The notes under the pieces were generated by a model, which saw nothing but the letters and a program-made list of their open reading frames with translations, was not told where the DNA came from and did not search any database. From NCBI GenBank assembly GCA_031841125.1, contig CM063106.1:16926001-16990000 (forward strand): 64,000 nt of DNA. Reading direction: 5' to 3'. The stretch is from Acanthococcus lagerstroemiae. Taxonomy: Eukaryota > Arthropoda > Insecta > Hemiptera > Eriococcidae. Both the position numbers and the translations under genes were made by a program. Shown here piece by piece: positions 22,206-32,640 of this stretch. The stretch's first letter is position 1; each line of letters starts with the position of its first letter.

Positions 22206-24879
22206 CACGCCGGCCCTGCTCGCTTAGGTTCTTCAAGACTTGCTCAAGACTCTTTCAGATGTATGTACTTGAAACTCTTCTGCAGTTGTTTGAATTCATC
22301 TCCCCAGTGGTTTGGAAGAAAAAAACAAAAACGAAGTGTATGTTACTTTTTTATACAGTGCCTGCAAGGTCTCTCTTTACCAATTTCAATTTTAAACTTC
22401 AGAATGAAATACTCGAATCTTTCATCTAGAGCGAAAACAGGACTCTTTATCAGTCAGTTTTATTTTTGACCTGTTCGCTATTCATCATATTTTTGTGAAT
22501 TGCTGATAACGTCCAGTCAATGTTTTGGAACAAGTTTCGCGGTCTCTGTTCACACGACTGGGAGAAAATGCAACGGGAACATGTAATTTCATTAATTTTA
22601 TCACCACGTATCTTCTTTCCGCCTCGACAAAGCACACCCTTGTATCTAATTTTTTTAAATACATTTACACGTCGGAATTGACGTATGAACAAAAGTATCT
22701 TATCTTTTCGGCGTAGTGACAAAGGTAAAGAAGCATACATTAGAAAGAATCCTTTAAAAAAAAAGTAGGTATCCGCTTCGCTCTTCAGCTTCGGTAGTTG
22801 TCATTAATATCTAAAAAAAAAACAAAAAAAAAACATAGGCTTAAATACCTAGTAAGTACTAACGAGTTCATCAGATAAAATATATGCCCTAATTTTGTCG
22901 GAAATTTAGCTTACAAGGGGAGAAATACAAGGTGGGTATACTCAGCTGAGATAATTTATTATATAAATTATGAATTCAGGCAATAGCGGATATAAGAAAC
23001 AATTCTGGGAGGGGCAAAGGTCCGATTTACGTTTTGCAGTATTTAGTAAACTCTGTAAGGAGGGGCGCATCTGTTCAATTTCTTACCCATTTTGAAAAGT
23101 TTTAGAATAATATTTTTTTTATTACGTAAGATGGAAATTGTTGGGTAAGCTAGTATCTACCTTCTTCATGACTGAATCTGGCCCTGGAGAGGGAATTCGT
23201 GATGATCATGTCATATCAATCAGATAATATTTCATTGGGTGTATCATAGGTGTGCGTTTTCTTTGTTTTCTTCAAAGTTTCTCATATTGGTCCATCGGGC
23301 CTTGTTTGTTAAAGATGGAAAGAAAAATTGGTAGCAAACACCACTTACAAAGATTCTTCCAAGTTTTTTAATATTAGGTGTTTTTATGAGTCAAGCATAC
23401 CAAATTGGTTTGCCAAGCCGGATTTATTATAGGTAATTCAGATTATAGGTCTTCTATGCGTTTTGCTTATCTTCTGCCAAGCGTACCGAATAAGTCCTCC
23501 GGATAGAATTGCTAAATTTAGTCAAAAAACTTGGTTAAAATAACAGCACTTTTTACAGCTTATTGTAGGTATTATTTTAGATTTTATATACAAGATTTTT
23601 TTTTTTACCAAGCTTATCAAATTGGTCTTCCAAGTCAAATTTTCTGAAAATGGTTAAAAACAATGAGTAAAAAACAATCAAATAAATGAAATTTCTTCAA
23701 AGTGGTAGATAACTGTCAAATAAGTAACAATTTTACGAAGGTCTCTCTGAATTGTGTACCTTCGTTACTTTTTATGCATACCCTACAAAAATGGTCCTTC
23801 GGTCCGGATTTATGGATGATGGTTGAAAAAAAAAATCGTTTTGAAATCGGTGACTGTAGGAAGCACTCGTACCATTTTTAACTTGAATTGTTTGTATCAA
23901 GCATTTTTTACTTGCTCCGATCAGTATTTTGTACTCTCTTTTGTGGTTTGGTGGTTTGCGAGAAAATTGTTTACATGTACCTACGTATGCTCTCTCTGAT
24001 CTGCTGAATTGAGTGGTAAACTTTTTTAACTCTGAAGTGATCTGATTTATAAACTGCTCCATAACATGAGGAAGACATCTCGTAACGCTATAAAGTTTTA
24101 TTCTTTCTCTAGTCTGAAAAATTACAAAATTAAATCTAGATCCTGTTTTATACCTATTATTTAGTTGAACCTCTTCCATGAGTAAATTCTGCGTAGAGGT
24201 GGTAGTGAGCTCGTGTCATGAAATCGAGATATGTCCTCGCAATCGCATTCTATGTAAATTTGACTCAACAGTTCTGAAACAAATTTTGTCAAATTAAGTT
24301 CCCGTAAGTGAGAAAGTTTGAAGGTTCCGTCGCCAGAGGCAGATTTACATTTCACAGCGCAGTTGGTGAATTTTGTAATTTTTTCTTCGCTCGAGAGGGT
24401 TCCTTCGTGTATTGTTTCTTCTCCTCCTCCTCCACTGCTTGAATCCCTAATTTATAAAAAATTCCCCGCTGCGCCCATTTCAGGCTTATTCTGTTGGCGG
24501 CTGTCATATCCACCTTATGGTGAATATGCCACCGCCCATCACCCCGATTTTTTTAAATTTTCTATTTATAATTTGGCCTTGCTTATTGCAACGTGATCTC
24601 GGTAAGTGCAATAGTTTGTAAGTGCCACCCGACAACCGAAAACTTTTTCTAGTGCGCCGACACTTAAGTTCCCTTCGATAACATTGATTGAAGTTTTTAC
24701 GGTTCAAAACTAAAAAATATGAACGAATATTACCTGAGTCACTTACAACTAAATGGTAAAATCAGCGTATTAAACCGAAACATTATTGCAATTCCTGCTT
24801 TTTTTCCTCATCACTTTGTGCAATAAACCTTGAATTCCTTCAATTATTAGCGAATATCGTGGCTGCAGTTACTAGTCTA
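22206..24879. other. non-coding stretch with weak degenerate repeats
   Basis: No gene recognised. From about 23390 to 23830 the words AAATTGGTYTTCCAAGYC and GGTCCTTCGGTCCGGATTTA recur four times, irregularly spaced, each followed by an AATGGTTRAAAA word. They may belong to one old satellite. A-rich runs lie near 22755-22830. Confidence 0.35.
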
Positions 24880-26516
24880 CAGGGGGTCCATTCTCTGGAA
24901 AACCTGAAAAAGTCAGGGAATTATGAAATTTTCAGCTTTTTTCACCTAAAAGTCAGGGAATATTGTAAAAAAAAAAATCGACTGCGAAATTCTGTAGTAT
25001 TTCAAAGAAACAGATTTTACCCTATTTCTCACTTGAAAAAATTTTCCTTCGCTTCGCTCAGGCAATTTTCTTATCTTTTTTCTTTCACAGGAAAAGAACG
25101 TGAGTAATGCAACCCCCCTCTCCTGTCACAGTAGTACAGAGTGTGTTGGTATGATGAAATCGTTTTCATGGTATTTGTTTCGCATCTACATCTTTCTATT
25201 AAGGCGTCTAGATACACTTTTCGTATTTCGTGACTTTTCACGAACTATTTCACGAAAAATATCACGAAACGCGAACCAATCCCTATACACTTCTCCCAAT
25301 ATCAGCTATTTCGTGTTTTCGTCTCATCCTTTTCGTGAGAATCTGAAAATTGGCGCGAAAAGACGCGAAAATGAAAAAATATTCGAGAAAGTTGTAATGA
25401 AACGAAAATGTTAAAACCAACGAATTCACCTTCTGGAACATCCTGCCATCAGCTCTCCTCTCTTTCGCAAATGTAGATCAGGGTGAACGAAAGGGACTTC
25501 CGAGATTTTGGGAAAAGAGTAACTCATCCACAAAATTTGAAAAAAATCTAAAGACCGCACAATAATTATTATCGCGTTACGGAAGAGTCCACCACTGTTT
25601 TCAAATGTATGACCACATATTGTATATTCATTTTTGTAGTTATTTTCCCTCCTTCTAAACCATTCAGGCTCCACGAGGGAGGGGCTAATTCCGGTTACTC
25701 TAGTTTTCCTCAAGTTCCAAATTCTTGACGAGATTCTAAAGTCAATTTCTTGGACAGGATAGCCAACCAAGCTCTGAGTCGCTGATTGAATATCGCCTCA
25801 GATATTTTTATCCAACCCCTTCCAGAGCACTGTCGTAATACGAATTCAGCTTCTCCGGCGAAAAATTACACGAAGTATCGAAATAGGGGTGGTTTTGTGT
25901 CGCTGATTTCGAATGTCGCTTCCGATTTTTAATGTGGACCAAATTTATGCTCCTTTGCTTTTTCAGTTGAGACATTTTTAAGACGTTATTTTCTGTTAGC
26001 ACCACTTTGAATAAATAAGACTGTATTTTTACCCTATTCGGTGGCTTTAATTAGAAAGGGTGAATTTCGAGTTAATCGTTGCTTGTCCTGCGCTCTTGCT
26101 ACCTCATAGGTCGCACCAGGAGGAACAGGACCCAAAAACTACACCTAAAATCGAATGCAACGACCTCAAAAACCTATAAACCAATTTTCAAATTTTGTTC
26201 TTTCACCCCGCCCCACGGTTGGCATTAAGTCACACGAAAAAAAATCGATGATGTTGTTAGTTGACATCGCACCATGCTGCACCCCATAGAGCGCGTTTTC
26301 ATTTCCATCATTACATTTTTACACCCTCTCTGCCATAGCATCATAAGCACACGGTAGTAAAAAAAAAAACTGTCGAGTGATTGACGGAAAAGTTGACCCC
26401 CTTCCCCTCTTTGCATGTGTAATTTGTATTTGAAGGTCCTGGAAAACTGGAAAAATTGGCCTGGAAAACCTGGAAAAGTTGGGGAAAATCATTTCCGAAC
26501 AAGAATGGACACCCTG
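24880..26516. mobile_element. DNA transposon with 8-bp target duplication and CAGGG TIRs
   Basis: The left end CAGGGGGTCCATTCT and inverted right end CAGGGTGTCCATTCT match at 14 of 15 bases. They are flanked by CTAGTCTA (24872-24879) and CTAGTGTA (26517-26524), a 7-of-8 match consistent with an 8-bp target duplication. Both subterminal regions carry CTGGAAAACCTGGAAAA-type words. The 1.6-kb interior has no transposase I can read; it contains CACGAAA-rich palindromic stretches near 25220-25340. An 8-bp duplication with CAG termini suggests hAT or a related superfamily; this is not proved. Confidence 0.7.
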
Positions 26517-27869
26517 CTAGTGTAACAAATCTTAAGAGTTTCATTGGGAGGAGATAGTTTCAGTTCAACTATTTTTTTATATTTCAGACCTAAATTACTG
26601 AAAACGAATCCAGAGTAAAGTTCAAGGATGAGGGAGCGTGCTTCCAAAAAACGTAAAATCTTGAAAATTTTTATTTCAACTCAAATCCCTCTCTCCTTCC
26701 GTCTCCTAAAAACCTTTCATAGTAGGGCTTACTTTGAAAAATCAGTCATTTCCACTAGTGATTCGTATTTTCTGGTAGGTTTTTGCTATCGATAATAGTT
26801 TTCGATGGCACAACTAAAGAATAAAAAGTAAAATAAAAGGAAATGCCAATACGATCAAATACTTTTGAGTTTTTCCTTATTACTACATTTGAATAATATG
26901 CAACGACAAAGTATCCTAAGTCACCTTGTACGTATTTGAGGTTACTTAGCGTAGTTAGTCGTAATAGGTAAAATATATTCGAATTACTTTATTATTAGGA
27001 TTCAGTTATCCCGTTCTTTGTATGAAATGAGGAGACAAGAGCAATACCGGTCAAATGTATAATTTATTGTGCTTTCGAAATTAGTTATTATTACTGAATG
27101 ATTAACTGTAAATGGTAAATGAGCTCCTAAATTCTACAAGAATGCTGAAAAACTTGAGTTACGCCTGTTGCTCACTGGAGCTAAGGGATGTGTGTTATGA
27201 TTATTTGTCAGCTACGTCAGATAAGCATAGCTATATTAGTGTTATTCGAGGGCAAATTTAAAAAAAAAACATGACTTACATAGCTGAACTCTAGTTGGTT
27301 ATTACTAAAAATGAAATTTTTCTCGTCGATTCAAGTTTGCTCAACTCAGCCAGAGTGTGAATTTGTAACTTAGTTCACTTAGCGTAGCTCCAGCGTGTTT
27401 TCAAATGATTTTCAACTTTCCTACATGTTTTTCAATAGCTTTTAAACTAATTTGAAACCACTGACAAACTATCGAATTATGTAGCGAATATTATTAATAA
27501 CAAGAATATTGAATATTCAAACTATCGATAATTTGATAATTCCAAAAGAGTAGCGTAAACCGAAAGAAGGGGGGGCAGCAGGCACGGATTCAGAAAAAGG
27601 AAATGGGGGGGGAGGTACAGTAGCGGCAGTGCATATTGATTAGCTGGTGCTTTTATGTTGTCCGAGGTGAGGTGGCGGGGGTGCTTCCGGAAAAATATTT
27701 TATCCAATGTGGGATACGTAATGACGAATATATAGATGCGTTATTATACCTTTGTAGTGTGTAATGAGCGTACAATTTATCATTTCTACTCCTTTTTCCC
27801 CCTATTATTGCGTTAATAATATTCAACTAGCCCCCCCCCCTTGGATCCGCCTTGGGGGGGGGCAGCAGC
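26517..27869. other. non-coding stretch, possible transposon edge at its right end
   Basis: No gene recognised. Near 27575-27620 a GGCACGGATTCAG word with G runs, and near 27830-27855 CCCCTTGGATCCGCC with G runs, look like the two ends of a short element with GGATCC-type TIRs. Confidence 0.3.
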
Positions 27870-28180
27870 GATGGGATTTTACGCGTAAAATGTCTATTCT
27901 ACATTTTCGATGTAAAATGTGTAAAATATGCATAGAATGTGTAGAATGTGTAAAATGCGTAGAATAGGCGTAAAATGAGTAAAATGCTGTATAACCGAAA
28001 CCAAAAAGCCAAAAAAATCAATTTTTTGAAACTTGAATTTTTTGGCTTTTTGGTTTGAGTTACATAGATAGCATTTTACTCATTTTAAGCCTACTCTACA
28101 CATTTCACGAATTCTACACATATTTCAAGCTATTCTACACCATTCATTTTACACGCAGAATGCTGCTGATGTATTTGACG
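27870..28180. repeat. long imperfect palindrome of AAAATG/GTAGAAT repeats
   Basis: The left arm (about 27875-28010) is built of short GTAAAATG and GTAGAATG words. The right arm (about 28030-28170) carries their complements CATTTTAC and CATTCTAC in reverse order. At the centre CAAAAAGCCAAAAAAATC faces GAATTTTTTGGCTTTTTGG, giving a strong stem with a short loop near 28022. A GCAGCAGCG word at the left edge is mirrored by GCTGCTGATG at the right edge. Confidence 0.7.
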
Positions 28181-28429
28181 CCATATATTCTACGGCACAA
28201 CGCTGGGGGGCAGTCAATATTTTGTGAGTGGAGTGAGCAAGAAACTCTTTAATCCCCTTACCATCCATCTTTTACACGTGAAAAATATATATATTGAGCT
28301 ACCAGAGCCCCTTGGCCCTCCTGACGCTACGCCTATGGATAATAGTGAATTTAGTTACAACTATCGATGTGTCAAATTACTGCTGTAAATTACTAATTTC
28401 CACCGCTGATCCAATTGGAAGTTCGTATA

Positions 28430-29220
28430 ATACTTTAGATTGTCAATTTGAGGGAATTCTCATATTTGACGGATGTGTAGCCCTTAGGGTCAAGTTAACC
28501 CTGAAATTAAGAGCTCTCCTCTCCCTAGTGTTCATGAAGGCATATTCTGTTGGAAATGTTTTATAACCCGCAACTGAGTAAAATGAGATCCTGAGGGGTC
28601 ATTTACTCCTCTCGCCAAATTACAGTTCGTTTTCCAAAGTAGAATTCTTAATTTAAAAAAAAGAAAAAAAAAAGTGTACAAGTTGAAATGAATGTAAGTA
28701 CACGATTTTCGTACGAAGCTTAGTGGTTGATGACTTATTTTATTCAGAATAGAAAATACTACAAATTCAGTGCTAAAAATTTTTTTATTCCGACTCGTTC
28801 TTGGTTTAGTATCGCCTCAAATTACTTTCTATTTTTCGGCCTGTACTGAGCTAAAAACGCGTCAGAATGAAAACGTTTTCAGCACTCAATTGGTTATTGG
28901 TATCACTGGTCGTTCTGAAAGTAAGTCATCAACCACTAGGCTAAGTACAAAAACCGCAAACCTACATTAATTTCAATTTTCGATTTTTTTTTTAGGACTT
29001 TTATTTTGGAGGGAAGGGTTGAAATTTGGTAGATAAGGTAAATGGCCCGTCCGGATCTCGTTTCTGTCAAATGCGGGGATTCCCCGAAGTTACACATTTC
29101 CAACACTACATACCTTTCTGATCAGAGAAGGGGTACTTATATCAGGGGGTAATTTGACCCCGAGGGTTACAAATCCGTCGAATGCGGGGATTCCAGGAAG
29201 TCGACAATCCAAGGTTAACT
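28430..29220. repeat. 790-bp fold-back element (imperfect inverted repeat)
   Basis: Three pairs of blocks match in inverted order. TTAGATTGTCAATTTGAGGGAATTC...GACGGATGTGTAGCCCT (from 28435) pairs with the region 29165-29215. GTTGGAAATGTTTTATAACC (28550) pairs with GGTTATACAnnTTTCCAAC-type sequence near 29085-29110. CTTAGTGGTTGATGACTTA (28720) pairs with TAAGTCATCAACCACTAGG near 28925. Together they span most of the element, with a centre near 28815. It has no coding capacity and no clear target duplication. Confidence 0.6.
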
Positions 29221-30169
29221 AATTTTCCTCGATTTCTCGAGCTTATTTGGAATGAACACGCGAGGCACGTGGATTAAACGAATGAGTATGCCTACTGATC
29301 GCGAACAAAGCTTGAAACTTCACCTGTTCATCCACTCCAATACAATCTCAAATATCGTAATAAAAACAACAACCGAACCGCTGCGCCGTTGATTAGCAAA
29401 CTATAAAAACCTTATCTGGCGTTGGAAGCCTATAAAGAAAAAAAAAAAAAAAGTTGGGCTAGCTTGGGTGAAGATAGATAGCATCGCGTTAAGGCGAGCA
29501 CAAGAATGCATGCAGCTGTTTACGAGTTCGATGATATCCTCTGCGTTCGAAAATAACTGCGTTTTAAATAATTGAAAATGCGGTCGGCGGCCTTCCCTTT
29601 AAGTGTCACTTTTTCGTCCTCTCGCGCTCAGCGACGTGTACCCGATGCACTCAATTACCATTTCGTACACCGAAACGAATCTGACGTGTATTAATTTCAC
29701 GTATTTATGTCTTCATTACTTTTCTGTGTTTTTAGTATACGCTAACAAACATGAGGAGGTGTGACTTCGGTATGAAGAGAAGACAGGGGCAACAGATGAG
29801 TATCCGCACACCAGTGTAGTTCTAAGTTTTGCCTTTTTCCGACGAATGTCGTCAAGGCGAAGAAACCCCGATAGAGAGGCAATATTGAACCAGCAGGAAG
29901 GAAAGGTCCAAGCAGAAGCGAAATGTCTATCGAAACTACCAGAAAATTCCCAGTGGGTCAGTGCAATGGGGTTGTATAATTGCAAATTTGTGGATGGGGA
30001 CGTAAGGACATGAACGAAAATGAAGATTTGTGCTGATGTAGTGAAATTTTTCTAGCGACGCTTCACGTCGTAACCTCTCCTCCTGGGTCCTAGGATATGA
30101 AAAAGTGGTATCTTATTATTTTATTTTATATTTATTTTACAGCATATTGGTCAATGAAATCTCTTATAT
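29221..30169. other. non-coding stretch, partly CpG-containing
   Basis: No gene recognised. Around 29500-29700 the sequence is non-repetitive and keeps CpG steps (GCGGTCGGCGGCC, CTCGCGCTCAGCGACG, ACCGAAACGAATCTGACG), as in other candidate regulatory segments of this window. An A run lies near 29441-29453. Confidence 0.3.
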
Positions 30170-30812
30170 TTACCTCTTATCGGACTTTATTCTCCCAATA
30201 TTGGCCAATGTCTGAGCAAATGTCTCTACACATCCCTTCCATATTTTCCTTTCTCGTGCTTCTCTTTCCCAAGTTGGTCCCCGCTCCTGAAATGTCTCGT
30301 TTCTCCATCATGTTTGTGGTCTTCTCCTGTTGCGCTTCCCGTCTATTGGCATCCAGTTCAAAACTTTCCTCCCCCATCTGTCCTCTTGCCAATTACATGT
30401 CCCGCATATTTTGCTTTTAACTTTTTGATCATGTATCCTATGTCTTTTAGTCCTAGTTTTTCCCTGATTTCCCTGTTTTTGATTTTGTCCAGTTTTTCGA
30501 TTCCTAAGATACTTCTTTCCATTGCTCTTTGAGTGGATTGAATTTTTTCCACACTGGCTTTTTTGTTGCCGTCCATGTTTGACATCCGTATGTTATGATG
30601 GTAAGGTACAACTCTCCCAGATTTTGAATTTCAGTTTGTTTGCTATTTTCGCTTTGTAGAATTCTTTTTTTGCCCAATAGTTTTCCACCCTCCCTTTATT
30701 CTTTTTTGTTTCTATTTTGAAATGAAATTGCTTGTCCTAATTATTCAATTTCTTTTACTGTTTGTATTATCCCTACTTCAATTTTGAATTCCCCCATTTC
30801 CTTGTTTGTTAT

Positions 30813-31120
30813 TGTAGCGGCTGTGCCGGCAACGTGGCATAGCTCGGCTGTCACAACGCCGTGAATCGGTATCGACTTCGCGAGGATAGTTTTTTGGGGT
30901 AAAAAATTACATTTATAAAATCACCGAGCGACCGTTAGAACCGGTCCACGCATTCCTTTCACTACTCTCTCGTGGCCTTTATTATCCACCCTCGCGAATG
31001 CACCAGCTACAAGCCTTTCTCCCTCGATCGACAGTTTTTTAGTTGTTGTATAATACCGAAAGAAAATACACTCGGAATACGCGCGACTCGAGTTTTTAGT
31101 GCGACGGACGAAAACCTAAA
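30813..31120. mobile_element. 308-bp insertion, possible solo LTR, with 5-bp target duplication
   Basis: It interrupts the RTE-like frame exactly between MEKTKIIT and NKEMGEFKIEVG. GTTAT stands on both sides (30808-30812 and 31121-31125). The insert starts TGTAGCGGCTGTG, has a TTTATAAAATC TATA-like motif near 30915, and encodes nothing. Length, TG start and 5-bp duplication suit a solo LTR; its last bases (CCTAAA) are not the usual CA, so the class is uncertain. A diverged relative lies at 60748-60968. Confidence 0.6.
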
Positions 31121-31957
31121 GTTATAATTTTTGTTTTTTCCATTATATTTATTGACAGTCCTGCTATTTTGCTTTCGTTTATGAGATCGTTTGCCATTTT
31201 TTGGAGTTCCTTTTTACTTTCCGCTATAATTACAATATCATCCGCAAATCTTGAGTTTGTCAGCCTGCCCCCATCTAATTTTACTCCCCGTTGCTCCCAG
31301 TTTAGGTTCCTAAAAATCTGTTCTACGACGCAATTGAGTAAGTTCTGGGATAGTAGATCACCTTGACGTACTCCCCTTTGAATTGCAAATTCCCGCCCTT
31401 GTTTGTCCATTTTTATGTAGTCTTTTGTATTTTCGTATATTTTTTGATTATATTTATCCACTTTGCTTCAACCCCTTGTTTTCTCATACCTTTCCATAAA
31501 ATGTTGCGGTGAACTGAATCAAAGGTTTTGTTGAAGTCGATAAACATAAGATGCCCTCCCCGATTGTCTTCATTGGCTTTTTCAATTAACTGATTAACTA
31601 AGAAGATTTGGTCTATTGTTGAGTAATTTTTGCGGAAGCCTGCTTGTTTTCGATTCTGATTTGTATCTAGTTGATTGTATGAATAATTTTTGACAATGAT
31701 CGAAAAAAGTTTACTCAAACTTTGTATTCAACTTATTCGTCTGTAATTTGCTATGCTTTTTCTATCTCCTTTTTTATAAAGTAAAATTATTTCCCCTGTT
31801 TCCCATTGTTTTGGTACCTCTTCTTTTTCTAATATTTGATTGAATAGCTCCGCTACTGGGGTGATTAATATATTTCCTTGAGTATATTCAGTGTGTCATT
31901 GCTAATTTTATCGAGGTCTGGAGCTTTATTACTTTTTAGTTTTTTAAGGGCGTATTC

Positions 31958-32108
31958 CAGAAGCCCAAATAGGGCTCAGAACTGGGGGTTAAGTCCCTTA
32001 TTATGAAGCAACACATACCCCCGCATCATTTTCTTTGGTAATTTTTCAGTGTTTGGGGGAGGGGATAAGCGGCTAAGTCCCCAAGCCCCACCTCCGTTTA
32101 CGCCTATG
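31958..32108. mobile_element. 151-bp hAT-type MITE with perfect 8-bp target duplication
   Basis: GCGTATTC stands on both sides (31950-31957 and 32109-32116). Removing the insert plus one copy rejoins the reverse-transcriptase frame as ELEYALKKLKSNKAP. The ends are CAGAAGCCC and, inverted, CATAGGCGTAAACGG, i.e. the CA-RGC pattern of hAT termini with imperfect TIRs. The interior is non-coding. Confidence 0.75.
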
Positions 32109-32640
32109 GCGTATTCTAATTCACTTTTCAATATTTTAGGTACGTCTTCTCGTTTTGTTCGTTCTCCCCTTCTTTCTCTTTTACGTTTTCTTTGCCGTAT
32201 AATTTTTCATAGAACTGCGTAGCTGCTTCCATAATTTGCTCCCTGCCCCTAATTTCCTCCCCTTGTTTGTTTTCTACCTTCAATACCAAATTTCTCTCTT
32301 TGCTCAGTTCTTTTGCTGCCATTTTTATAAATCCAGAGTCTCTCAAACTGCTTTCCACTTTCGCTGCATCAAATGTTCTTATGTCATTAGGAATTCGTTG
32401 TCGGGCTAATTTCTTCAATTCTGTTAATTTTATTTGCTTCGTTGGTGCCAAAAATTGTTTTCTTCTGCTATTGCTCCCTTTCTTCAATTATCTTTTTGGT
32501 GTTTACTGTTAGTTTATCATCCACTATTTCTTTTTCTCTAACCACCCCATATTCGTTGTTACCTTATTTAATTGCTTCTTCTATGATATTACATTTTTCT
32601 TGCACTGAGTTTCCATTTTTTGTCTCCTTTCAATAATTTC

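Larger units (their letters stand above)
30170..32640 (-). mobile_element. RTE-like non-LTR retrotransposon remnant with two nested insertions
   Basis: Read on the minus strand from 32640 down. A linker comes first, with VDDKLTVNTKKIIEERE and then KQIKLTELKKLARQRIPNDIRTF (32487-32350). Next is YALKKLKSNKAPDLDKISND (about 31960-31890), the entry to the reverse transcriptase. The palm follows: RKQAGFRKNYSTIDQIFLV...HLMFIDFNKTFDSVHR (31660-31510), QRGVRQGDLLSQNLLN, and LTNSRFADDIVIIAES with an intact FADD box (31380-31210). The C-terminal part has QSTQRAMERSILGIEKLDKIKNREIRE and IKKLKAKYAGHVI (30585-30370). The endonuclease is largely missing or unreadable, and several stops and frameshifts are present. 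Two later insertions split it (30813-31120 and 31958-32108). Confidence 0.8.
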
